From contig CM055868.1 of NCBI GenBank assembly GCA_029582165.1, forward strand, positions 21,262,391-21,326,390: a stretch of 64,000 nt of DNA, read 5' to 3'. The notes beneath the pieces are model-generated. The model saw nothing but the letters and a program-made list of their open reading frames with translations. It was not told where the DNA came from and searched no databases. How positions within the stretch are numbered: the first letter of the stretch is position 1; every line of letters starts with the position of its first letter. Positions 44,910 through 55,275 of the stretch are shown here, one piece after another. The DNA comes from Portulaca oleracea. Its lineage: Eukaryota; Streptophyta; Magnoliopsida; Caryophyllales; Portulacaceae. A program made the position numbers and the translations under genes.

Positions 44910-45095
44910 TGTTTAGGTTGTGTAAATTGGGTTTTATCAGTCGGGATACCGAACACGAAGATGGGTTTGAGGCCTGTTTAGGTTTTCAACTTTTTAAGGG
45001 TTCTCGAATACGGAAAGCAGTAAAGTATGTAAATTAAGCTATAAAACTATTCGTAAGCATGATACTAGACATTACCATTAAGAAAGTAACACAAC
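44910..45095 (-). repeat. Inverted LTR of A, part 1
   Basis: This is the reverse complement of the U5 end of the A LTR, joined tail to tail with the 3' LTR at 44908/44909. It is cut at 45095 by element B and continues at 51769. Confidence 0.92.
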
Positions 45096-45587
45096 TGTTC
45101 GGTTGTAATTTTTGTGGTTTTATAAGTTAAGGTTGTCGGTCTACAGGGATGGGTGTTTAGGCTTGATTAAGGGTAATCGGTTCGTGTAAATGAGTTTTTC
45201 TCAAGGCGAAAAGCAATAAATAATGTAAAGGAAGCATTTAAATCTAACCTAGACATGATAATAATAAAGAAAGCAATTAAAAGAAAGCAATTAAAAGAAA
45301 GCACTTAAAGATGAAAGCAATTAAAAGGCATGAATGAAGACAATGAATGAACAATGAAATTGGGAATGAGAAATTATACCTTTGATGACTAATCTTCAAT
45401 AAACCTTCAATCTACACTTGAATTTCCCCCGAACAAACAAGAAATTGTGGTTTGAATTACCAAGAATCCCCCAAATTCTCACTAGTAAGTAGAATTGGAG
45501 TTCCTTGACCCTCCTCCCCACTAAAAAATGGAGTTGATTGTGGCTAACACCATAAAGCTTGGAAAACAAGTCAACAATGGAGATTAG

Positions 45588-45624
<37 letters not shown>

Positions 45625-46510
45625 CTTGTAAAACACTTCAATGGAAACTTGCTTGAATTGAGAAAGCTTGAGAAAGTTTGAATACAAATGCTAGAAATCA
45701 ATGAAAGCTTGAAGAACAATGAAGAACAATTGAAAACTTGAAGAACAATTAAGAGAGATTAAAGCAAATAAAGGAAAGAAATTAAATCTAATTCTACTCC
45801 TAAACTACCTAGGCTAATTGATAATTTAGATTAATACAAGTGGGTATTTATAGAAGAAGGAAAAATACAACCCCAAAACCCTAGAACTATCGCAGCACGC
45901 GCGTCTGCAGACAGTGTGGCTCGGGTGAGCAGAAATTTGGCTCGGGCGAGCCAGCGTTCTGGCTGGTGTTTTTGTTGCTTCAGAACCCTTGCTCGGAAAA
46001 ACAGAAATTTGGATCGGGCGAGCAAGCGTTCTGGGCAGTTTTCCCTGCCGACTTCAAACACGCATAACTTCTTCATCCGAACTCCGTTTTAGGCCCGTAA
46101 GATATCGATGGAAAGCTCTCGGTGTGTACTTTAAGCTCCCAAAATTTCAGAGCTATCGGATTTGTAACGAAGGAGTTATGACCCAAAGGGTGAAGGCACA
46201 CATATTTCAAACCTTTAAGTTTGTACCGTTCCCCTGTTTGCGCCAATCTTGATATGGAATTTCCGACTTCGGTTTCGCCTCGGCTCTCGGCTCGGGTTGA
46301 CTTGGTTTGACTCGGGTCTCGGCTCGGGTTGACTTGGTTTGACTCGGGAAATAGCTTGGGATTCCCTAAAAACCTTCAATTAGGCCCAAACTTCTTCTAA
46401 CTCCTTATTTTCCTACAAAACACCAAATCATTATATCTAATATATAAATAGGGTTAAAAAAGCAAATATACCTTATAAAGAGAATAAATTCGCTCAAACG
46501 AGGCCGAACA
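45096..46510 (-). repeat. B 3' LTR (left copy)
   Basis: The LTR is 1415 bp. On the minus strand it runs from 46510 (TGTTCGGCCTCG) to 45096. Two dyad pairs lie at 45917/45938 and 45989/46010, and the TATA motif at 45845-45852. A GA microsatellite occupies 45593-45621. It has one 21-bp dyad unit more than the right copy. Confidence 0.92.
45917..46025 (-). promoter_or_regulatory. B U3 dyad pairs
   Basis: Sites are related to TGGCTCGGGCGAGCCA. They start at 45917 and 45938 (21 bp apart) and at 45989 and 46010 (21 bp apart), with pairs 72 bp apart. The module shared with TRG and D abuts at 46032-46150, and the TATA box lies on the other side. The order matches TRG and D in transcription direction. 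Confidence 0.6.
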
Positions 46511-48486
46511 CCACACCAACACAAGGGTTTGCTACTTGAGCAAACTAAAAACGAAGAAAAGGACTAAAAAGAAAACTAAAAACCTAACTCACTTTCGCAG
46601 GAATCGCGGATGCATTTAGCACATGCATCAAGCCCTTTAAACCCCCCGGCAGCCCGGGTGGACGAGGTAGGTCTCGTGAGGGTTTATAGCAACTATACCC
46701 ACAAAAGCCCGAGAAAAAGAAAAAAGGGGAGAGAAAAAGAAGTGAAAACCTAAAAACGAAACGAAACAAAAGCAGAGAAGATATTCCCGTCCCCAATCAT
46801 GCACCTAGTTCCCCATCCCGCCTCAACAATCAATTGGAAGAAGTAAGTATAAACAAATTGAGACACGAGGGTTGGAAAACTGCCAATCTTTGAGATTTTG
46901 AACCAAAACACTGCCTGATGAGCAAATCACCTCGTGCATATGTGCAAGTGGGCTCTAGTCGGTCCTTCCTATCCTAAACCAGACAATCAGAGTTGTTCTG
47001 ATGCTCAAGCTCGCGATTATCTATCCTACTTCACTCTTGGTTTTTCTTTTAACCTCTCTTTTCTTTCTTTTTCTTACTTTGCTCTCTTTTCTTTCTTTTT
47101 CTTACTTTGCTCTTTTCTTTTTGTTTTACTTTCTCTTTCTTACCATTATTTTGCTCAACTCTTTTTTTCTTTTTTCTTGCTTCGCTCTTTTCTTTCTTTT
47201 TCAAAACCTACGCTCTTTTATTTCCACTCAATCCGTTTTGTGTCTTTTAGAGCGTTTGTGTCGGGTTTGCATGATTTAAGCACCGGCCTTAAAGGGTTAC
47301 CCTCCCGCGGGTTTCTCCATACGTGAGTCATTGCACTTAAGGGGCATAGGGTGCCGATCCACCCAAACCAACCCATGACGGTAGGCCCGACAATAATTAT
47401 TTAATGCATTAGTTAAGAGCTTAAGCAATTGAACAACTAAAACCGTCTAACTTAGGTAAGAATTCACAGTCAAAGCGTGTAAGAATTGAGGATTCCGCTT
47501 TCCCATTCCATGTAAAGGTCTAATATAGATAATTCATGGCAAAAATCCTTCCCAAGGCCCATCATTATTCATACCGGCCGCTTCCAACTGACTAAATCAG
47601 TCGATTAGACAACTATCTATACAACTGTGAACGGAAACATCCTCAAAAAGAAAAACAACTTTTGGGTTTTTCACAACATTTCTTCCCTTTTTATTTTCTT
47701 TTCACACACAAAATTTTCAATTTTTAGACACAAACTACGAAAAACAAAAACAAAGACTCAAAAACTAGGTGATCTACCCATGACACATGGAAAATAACAC
47801 CCCCCACTCCCACACAAAACACCACAATGTCCCCATTGTGAGAAGGGTGTCACAAGCAAGGTAGAAAACCAAGAAAAACCTATATACAAAACACTTATCA
47901 CATAAAAAGTGGTGGCGACCCGAGCCCATGCGGCTCCAACAACAAATTATCCAACATCACACTTAAGGGGTTCGCCACCCAAAAAGAAAATCAAGCATGC
48001 ATCATGGATCATCGATATATTCACATAAAGAGAGGGTGGAAAGAAGTTACCTCGAAGTCTTCAATCAAGCATATTCAATCCACGATCCAAGGAACATCAC
48101 ACCAAGGTTAGAAATAAACAAGAAAAGCATACTATGTGTGATGGTTCACATGCAAGATCAAAAGGAAAAATAAACTATACAAGACACTAAGGACTAATGA
48201 ACTAAGAAAACAAACTAAAATATTTACAAAACGACTCTTTTTTTTTTCTTTTCTTAGACTCGAATATCGGAATACATACTACCCTCCCACTCCAACACAA
48301 AGAGGTTGTCGTGTCCTCAAAATGGAAACAGAAGTAGGTAAGTAAGCACCCCAAAATAAAAGAAAATGACACACACAAAAAGAAAATAAAATAAAAGAAG
48401 AAAAGAAAGACCAACTCACTAATTATACAAGAAGGGTGAGGAAGGATATTACCTCAAAGGCATCTTATCAAGAAATTCACTCCTTC
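46511..48486 (-). other. B 3' untranslated region
   Basis: This is non-coding. On the minus strand it carries three purine-like tracts: at the LTR border (46511-46523), at 47799-47817 followed by the dyad at 47823-47840, and at 48282-48299. A pyrimidine-rich stretch at 47020-47230 and a block at about 46590-46690 match A (42360-42710 and 43380-43500). The interval that holds the env-like ORF in A is only about 0.5 kb here. Confidence 0.7.
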
Positions 48487-50203
48487 TCACCTCAAGATAT
48501 CGGGCATCATGTTAGAACCATTCAACGCCCGGAGTAACAAATCATGCATCCTCTCATGCATCTCAGAATGGTGGTGGTAAGAGCACACTCGCAATAGCAC
48601 ATAAACAAACATTAGTGCTCTTAACAATTTATCAAATGCCTTAGAAAAGTCATAGAACTGATGAAATTCATGAATATACAAGACTTTTCTAGGCACGGTG
48701 AAAGAAGACATGACAAATGGATCCTCCCGTTGACTCGTAAATGGAGATTGGGTATACAAATCAACGGAAGGAGGCAATACAACACATTTCTGAACATGCT
48801 CATGCGAAGACTTGGATGCAAACAATGGTTCAAACTCAATTTCCATGCAATTTTCATCAATCACAAATTCCAAATCACCACTCTCATCAAATAATCATCA
48901 CAATCGTCAATAGGTGATAAGGAAAACAGGGGGTTAGACCACATCACAACACTCCCAACATCACACACAAGCACATCTTCATCTTCATCAATATCAGACT
49001 CACTAGAAGAACTATCAACATCAAAAGACAAAGGTGCATCATCCAAAGCAACATCAAAAGTGAAAGTGGAAGGTTCAGGGTCATAACTCATCGTGAATGA
49101 CTCATAAAGCATGTCATCATCAAAAGCATCATCATCAACAACCAAGTTCAAACAATCATGATCAATCCCCAAAGAATTATGCTCATCATCACAGGTATGC
49201 ACATCAATGGACTCACATACAAGGGTAGCTAATGCCTCACTAATGCAATGATCCTCAATGAAAGTTAACAAATCGTTATTAAGCACACATTCAATCACAA
49301 CAGATTCAATTTCACTCTCAACAAGATTATGCTCAATTACATCATGGCATTCACTAAACTCAATCTTTTCTTCACATAAAGGCATGGACAATGGTGTGGA
49401 CAATGGTTCATTGTCTAACATGTTTTCATCAATTTCAACATCATCACACACAGAATCAACAAGTTTATCATGCCCACTAGGTGGGGCTAGAGCTAAGGAA
49501 TCACTAAGTAGTCCAAGACATGGTCGGTTATAATAGTCATCATCCTCATCATACACAGAAAAATCAACTTGCATTTTAGGACTAAAAGACGATGAATGAC
49601 CTACTTCAACATTCGAATCAACCATTTGTGAAGACGGAGTTTCTACCCTATGATTACTCTCATGGACAAATTCACGCATATACTCATTCATGTTCACACA
49701 TAATTTTTCTACTTCCGCCTCGAAGGAAGCCACTGTAGCTTGCAAACAAGAAATTGAACTATGATACGGCGAATCACACAAGGAGCACACGGAAGGAGAC
49801 TCATCGGCACTTTGGGAAAGTTCATACAGCTTTTCCACATATTCCCATTATAAGAGTGATCATCAACATACACTGGTATTCACATGATTGTTCGGGCCGT
49901 CCCAAAGGGTGGTGCATAAGGAGGTTGGAAGCTAGGACTAACATTTTGTTGTTCAAACTCAAAGGAATCCCTAGACAACCATTCAAGTAACTCCCATGCT
50001 TTTTCTTCACCTAAACAAGAAAACCCGTAATAATCTAAAAGGTTTCGGGTCTCATCATTCACACCCTCACTAACAATTCCCAACAAATTCAATGTATCAT
50101 AAAAAATGTCATACAATTCACATTGAGCACGATAATCATGTAATCTAGCAAAATACCTCCAAAATATTTCATGCTCAAATTGAGGGAATTGGGGACTATC
50201 CAT
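48487..50203 (-). pseudogene. B gag-like and acidic reading region
   Basis: Three consecutive frames are present. The first (50203-49880) reads MDSPQFPQFEHEIFWRYFAR and YDIFYDTLNLLGIVSEGV, resembling a shortened Athila gag capsid. The second (49838-48861, 325 codons) has a CCHC-like knuckle CSLCDSPYHSSISC at about 49787-49746, then a long Asp/Glu/Ser-rich segment. A third frame (48873-48487) overlaps its end. Frame changes between them may be lesions. No protease or RT follows. The function of the acidic part is unknown to me. Confidence 0.55.
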
Positions 50204-50362
50204 AACTCTCTTTTTTTTCTATTTTTCTATTTTTCTTTTTTTCTTTTTTTTCTCACTTTTTTCGATATTCAATTTTTTTTCGCTACATTTTTCTAGCATA
50301 ATCGAGAAAAGCAATAAACTATGTACACACAAACCAATAGCCTAATCTACCAAATAACGCCA

Positions 50363-50380
50363 TCCCCGGCAACGGCGCCA
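50363..50380 (-). other. Primer-binding site of B (tRNA-Asp)
   Basis: This is the reverse complement of TGGCGCCGTTGCCGGGGA, one base from the LTR end at 50382. The site and the spacer base are the same as in A. Confidence 0.93.
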
Positions 50381-50381
50381 T

Positions 50382-51763
50382 TGTTCGGTTGTAATTTTTG
50401 TGGTTTTATAAGTTAAGGTTGTCGGTCCACAGGGATGGGTGTTTAGGCTTGATTAAGGGTAATCGGTTCGTGTAAATGAGTTTTTCTCAAGGCGAAAAGC
50501 AATAAATAATGTAAAGGAAGCATTTAAATCTAACCTAGACATGATAATAATAAAGAAAACAATTAAAAGAAAGCAATAAAGAAAGCACTTAAAGATGAAA
50601 GTAATTAAAAGGCATGAATGAAGACAATGAATGAACAATGAAATTGGGAATGAGAAATTATACCTTTGATGACTAATCTTCAATAAACCTTCAATCTACA
50701 CTTGAATTTCCCCCGAACAAACAAGAAATTGTGGTTTGGATTACCAAGAATCCCCCAAATTCTCACTAGTAAGTAGAATTGGAGTTCCTTGACCCTCCTC
50801 CCCACTAAAAATGGAGTTGATTGTGGCTAACACTATAAAGCTTGGAAAACAAGTCAACAATGGAGATTAGAGAGGAGAGAGAGAGAGAGAGAGAAAAAAA
50901 ACTTGTAAAACACTTCAATGGAAACTTGCTTGAATTGAGAAAGCTTGAGAAAGTTTGAATTCAAATGCTAGAAATCAATAAAATCTTGAAGAACAATGAA
51001 GAACAATTGAAAACTTGAAGAACAATTAAGAGAGATTAAAGCAAATAAAGGAAAGCAATTAAATCTAATTCTACTCCTAAACTACCTAGGCTAATTGATA
51101 ATTTAGATTAATACAAGTGGGTATTTATAGAAGAAGGAAAAATACAACCCCAAAACCCTAGAACAATCGCAGCACGCGCGTCTGCAGACAGTGTGGCTCG
51201 GGCGAGCCAGCGTTCTGGCTGGTGTTTTTGTTGCTCCAGAACCCTTGCTCGGAAAAACAGAAATTTGGATCGGGCGAGCAAGCGTTCTGGGCAGTTTTCC
51301 CTGCCGACTTCAAACACGCATAACTTCTTCATCCGAACTCCGTTTTAGGCCCGTAAGATATCGATGGAAAGCTCTCGGTGTGTACTTTAAGCTCCCAAAA
51401 TTTCAGAGCTATCGGATTTGTAACGAAGGAGTTATGACCCAAAGGGTGAAGGCACACGTATTTCAAACCTTTAAGTTTGTACCGTTCCTCTGCTTCGCCA
51501 ATCTTGATATGGAATTTCCGACTTCGGTTTCGCCTCGGCTCGGGTTGACTTGGTTTGACTCGGGTCTCGGCTCGGGTTGACTTGGTTTGACTCGGGAAAT
51601 AGCTCGGGATTCCCTAAAAACCTTCAATTAGGCCCAAACTTCTTCTAACTCCTTATTTTCCTACAAAACACCAAATCATTATATCTAATATATAAATAGG
51701 GGTTAAAACAAGCAAATATACCTTATAAAAGAGAAGAAATTCGGCTCGAAAAGAGGCCGAACA
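50382..51763 (-). repeat. B 5' LTR (right copy)
   Basis: The LTR is 1382 bp. It is very similar to the left copy, differing mainly in a shorter GA run, loss of one 21-bp dyad unit near 51195, and one fewer short GGCTCGG-type repeat near 51535. The close match suggests a fairly recent insertion. Confidence 0.92.
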
Positions 51764-51768
51764 ACAAC

Positions 51769-52911
51769 TAAGCAAGTAAATACTAACAATTGATTCAAAA
51801 GAAATCTATCATACTAGCAAAGCAAACATTCAATAACACCTTAAACTATCACAATGATAAAAAAGCAATCAAGAAGCAATTAACAACCAACTAATTAACT
51901 AATAACAAGTTGAGTATCAAGTCGATACCCTTGATGACTAATCAAAATCTCTATTCTTCATTCTTCATCATCATTTGCAACTTTCCCCGAACAAAATAGA
52001 AAGTTGTAAATCAAGTTACTAAGGACCCTCAAATCCTCACTTCTAGTAAGATTTGTTTCCTTTAATCCCCCTTTCACTAAAATGAGTGATTTGGTGGCTA
52101 ACCTAAAAACTTTTAATGACAAACTCAATGAAATCAAAAGTATAAGGTAAATGAAGAAGAAACTTTGCTGAAATTACTTGAAGAAAGTGTTGATTACACT
52201 CAAGAACATAAGAGCTTGGAGAACAAGGAACTAGAAACCCTAAGATAGAGAAAGCAAAATGCAATAACTTGAAGTAAAATTCAATTGAAAAACAAAGTAA
52301 ACAATACTAAAACTAAAAGTTGCTGATAATTTCGCCTTAAGGGTTTATATACAAGCCAAAGTTGTTACACAAAACGCAACATTTTAACTGGAGATTATGC
52401 ACAGAAAAGCAGGGTGACTCGGGCGAGTCAGGCTTATGGCCAATAGAGGATCCCTCCTTTGGTAGATCTTCTTCGGCTGCACAGATACACGACTCGACCG
52501 AGTTGTCCCAGTGACTCGGTCGAGTCAGCCTTCTGGTTGCTCCTTGCCTTAGCCATTTTCTTGGCTTCAATCTCGGTTTGCAGAAGTTGGTCACGCCCGA
52601 GCCATTAGGTCACTCGGGTGAGTCAACCTTCTGGCCTTCACTCCACACTTGGTTGATTTTTGTATGCTTCAAGGCTCCCAGATGGTGGTCACGGGCGAGT
52701 CAGGATATGACTCGGGCGAGTCATTTTGTTGCCCAGTGCTTCTGCTTCTCCATTCTTTGTGATGTTTTGCTCCGTTTTGGCTCGGTTTTGGCTCAACACC
52801 TTATTTTCCTATAAAACTAAGAAAACCTCATAACTAACATAACACACGGGGTTAGAACACGTAAAAACACCCTAAGAAAGAGAAGAATTCGGCTCGGAAT
52901 GAGACCGAACA
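51769..52911 (-). repeat. Inverted LTR of A, part 2
   Basis: This continues part 1 after element B. It ends CCGAACA, the reverse complement of the LTR start, directly before TSD attat at 52912. It has the same dyad layout as the 3' LTR: 52415, 52490/52512, 52589/52610 and 52687/52708. Parts 1 and 2 sum to 1329 bp. Confidence 0.93.
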
Positions 52912-52916
52912 ATTAT

Positions 52917-53255
52917 GGAGGGAGTGCCACCTTCACCATTGCAGATTTAAGACCCTATTTTCCAGAGCATCAGGACCTTCCAAGTTTAAGGATAAACTTT
53001 CCTCAACCTGGGGAGGATGATGGAGACCATCCAGCAAGTCTAGCAGCAGATCAAGCATCACCAACAGCAGTAGACTAGGAGTATGGAGATGATTCAGCAA
53101 CAGCAGCAGCTCGAGCAGCTTCTACATCATCTTCATCACCCAAGGAGGCTACACCAGCAACTTCAACACCAACATTGTCAGAAGTAAGCCTTGCCGTGCC
53201 AAACTCAGCAGCTGTTGGAGCAATTCCAACAGAAACAGCAGGCTTCCATCCTTAG
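52917..53255 (+). pseudogene. int: G integrase C-terminus, resumed
   Basis: The frame of the G integrase continues with GGSATFTIADLRPYF, then SLRINFPQPGEDDGDHP, as in CRM/Reina-like chromoviruses. A TAG at 53076-53078 interrupts it. The same frame stays open to about 53255 with an Ala/Ser/Thr-rich tail. Confidence 0.85.
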
Positions 53256-54419
53256 TAGCATATCAAAGATACTTCAGTAGCCACCAGCCCACCAACATCA
53301 TCCATCCAGGCTTGCTACACCTTAGTAAGGAAAGTCCTGGCCAACACAGCCATCCATCCCACCAGCATTGGCGATTCAGGTCAAATCCAGTTCCCATCAA
53401 AACCAATCCAAGCAGGCATCTTTCTCAATTCTGTATCTCTAGATTGAGTGAGATTCAGCCCAAGGTCCCTTAGGAGATTTTTGTTCCTTGACATGCAATT
53501 TTCAAGTCCGAAGAAAGTTCCAGCATGTTCAAGCAAGGAGGCCATATGTTACAAGCACCAGAACAAGCAACCCTTCCATGTTGTTTGTTATCAGTTTTTC
53601 CAGAACCTCAGTTATGAGGCCAAGTTATTTTATTCAGCTACAATGAGGGTTATTTAAGTCTTTCCCAGCCTTCCTTAAGATGTTGATATTACATCCATCT
53701 TAAGAAAATCCCGGAAAAGTTACTGAGGTAACTTAGAATTACCCTCCCAGCTAGGAAAGGCCCTGATTAGTCAGAATTGCCAACCTTTGCGGTTTTGGTC
53801 CAATCAAAAGCCAGCTTTGTTCTCCTTTTTATTTTCAATTGTATATGGATTGTATTAGTTAGTATAAGTTGTAATGTAATGTATTTGGTTTAGTTCAGTA
53901 GCTAGATTATCAGGGAGATTAGCAGGTTACTTTAATTAAGTGCCTCTAATCAAACTGCTTAGGATTAGCTATATTTAGTAATGTATCCAGCAGCTTGAAA
54001 ACTAATCAGTGATATTTTCAATAGCATTTTGAGTGCCTTAGTTGAGCCTCTCATTTGTGAGTGTTAGCAAACTCTCATTTCGGTTGAATCTACTTCAGTA
54101 TCTACGAGTTGGCATTAATTCTTAGTGATGTGTGTAGAGCTTGATTGCTTCAGTGGTGGTGTGTCTGTATTTGCTGAGGTAACTAAGTCCTTTGCCCTTG
54201 TGTTTATTCTGTGGTGTGTCTGTATCAGAGTGAATACAAGCTTATCCTTTTCATTTTCCATCGGTTTGCCATCCAGTCCAGCTAATTGCATCCAATTAGC
54301 TTTGTTTGAAGTCATCTGTAGTGTGTGTGTTTCTGTGTGGTGTATTGTAAGTTCAACACTCTGATCTCTTTGAGCTTGCATACATCAGTTCCACAGATAA
54401 AGAGCTACATAACTTCGAA
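53256..54419 (+). mobile_element. G 3' end and LTR, limits not resolved
   Basis: This is non-coding sequence between the G polyprotein and the Tat pol. It should contain the 3' LTR of G. A candidate end is GCTTGCATACATCA near 54375-54390. The 5' LTR is outside the window, so the borders cannot be fixed by comparison. Confidence 0.5.
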
Positions 54420-55275
54420 GTGGTGGCGGTATTGAGCAAGGATGAAGCCTCATTTGACTTTGATCCCTACTCAAACCCCAAGGTTCATGCAATTCTTAGG
54501 AAGCAAGACCACTTTCCAAGGATGCCACTAGGGAAGAACCCAAAGAACAAAATTCCCCCTACAATAAGGACCTTCAAACAAAAGGGGAGGTTTAGTTTAG
54601 GATACAGGCCAACCGACAAAGAAATCAAGCTTATGAAAATAGCCATTTTTGAGCAAAAGAGGATGGACAATCCTCCAACGCTATACCAAGTGAAACCATA
54701 TCCTCTTACTCTGAATGGGAATTTTGTAAAGGAAGGGGATGACTTCCCTTACTATGGTTTCCCAGAACAAATCTACTTCAAAGGCCAAAGAATAGAAATA
54801 GTTGGACTAGAGATTTTCAAGGATTGCTCCATTGACATGGCTATTGTTTTCATCCCCGCTCGAGACAAGTAGCTACCATTAGAGTGGACTCACCTCGCTG
54901 GAAGTGGTATATTCGGCATGCTGTTTGGGAAGAGTCTGTGCAAGAGAAGTCTGAGGCTGACGTTGTCATCGCTGCACTGTCCAACCCAGGGTTTGACCCA
55001 AGTCTTATGATTGCTGAATATGGAGGAGCTAATGCGGTCTCATGGGTCGATGTTGAAGAAAATAGTTTCATTCTCTCTGTAGGTGAGTTTGTTCCTAAGG
55101 TCATAGAGTCGGGTCCTAAAGGTCTTGAGTCGGTTGAGGCTAGCGTCGAGTCTACTAGCAATGTACTTATTTCTGCATTCAATAAGATGAACATTTCTGC
55201 TTACTCTGATTCTTCTTCCTGTTCCCTGAACTGTTGCACCAACAATAATGAACCCGATAATCAACTGAGCACAAT
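54420..55275 (+). pseudogene. T polyprotein segment before RT
   Basis: An open stretch of 150 codons (54420-54872) carries HAILRKQDHFPRMPLGKNP and KGRFSLGYRPT, resembling the glycine-patch-like linker between protease and RT in Tat elements. A frame change follows, and 54884-55288 reads WYIRHAVWEESVQEKSEADV. This is the part of Tat polyproteins just upstream of the RT. Confidence 0.6.

Larger units (their letters stand above)
45096..51763 (-). mobile_element. B: non-autonomous Athila relative, minus strand
   Basis: The LTRs are 45096-46510 and 50382-51763. The primer site for tRNA-Asp is at 50363-50380 on the minus strand. TSD acaac lies at 45091-45095 and 51764-51768. The 3.9-kb interior has a gag-like reading region but no protease, RT or integrase motif. 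Its 3' non-coding sequence closely matches that of A, so the A family could supply its enzymes (inference). Confidence 0.92.
4284..52911 (+). mobile_element. Athila-type element A with an extra inverted LTR
   Basis: The parts are: 5' LTR 4284-5382, tRNA-Asp primer site 5384-5401, gag 5536-6207 and 18824-19684, protease 19685-20637, RT/RNase H/integrase 35223-38281, env-like ORF 39985-41411, 3' LTR 43578-44907, and a third LTR in opposite orientation 44910-52911. Three other elements (C, D, B) lie inside and together account for about 34 kb. TSD attat flanks the whole block, so the outer ends joined to the target are two U3 ends, not one U3 and one U5. Confidence 0.9.

Noticed and set aside
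45593..45621. GA microsatellite as a functional element
   Set aside because: It is a simple repeat that differs in length between the two B LTRs. Nothing beyond slippage is needed.
47001..47326. Hydrophobic open frames that could suggest membrane proteins
   Set aside because: They come from a pyrimidine-rich untranslated stretch of B that matches a purine stretch in A on the other strand.
44910..52911. Inverted LTR as an independent solo-LTR insertion
   Set aside because: There is no TSD at the inner border, and the join is exactly end to end with the 3' LTR. Only the outer border shares the attat TSD with the left end of A.
53448..53657. Short plus-strand frame in the G LTR region
   Set aside because: It has no family resemblance, is short, and lies in expected non-coding sequence.
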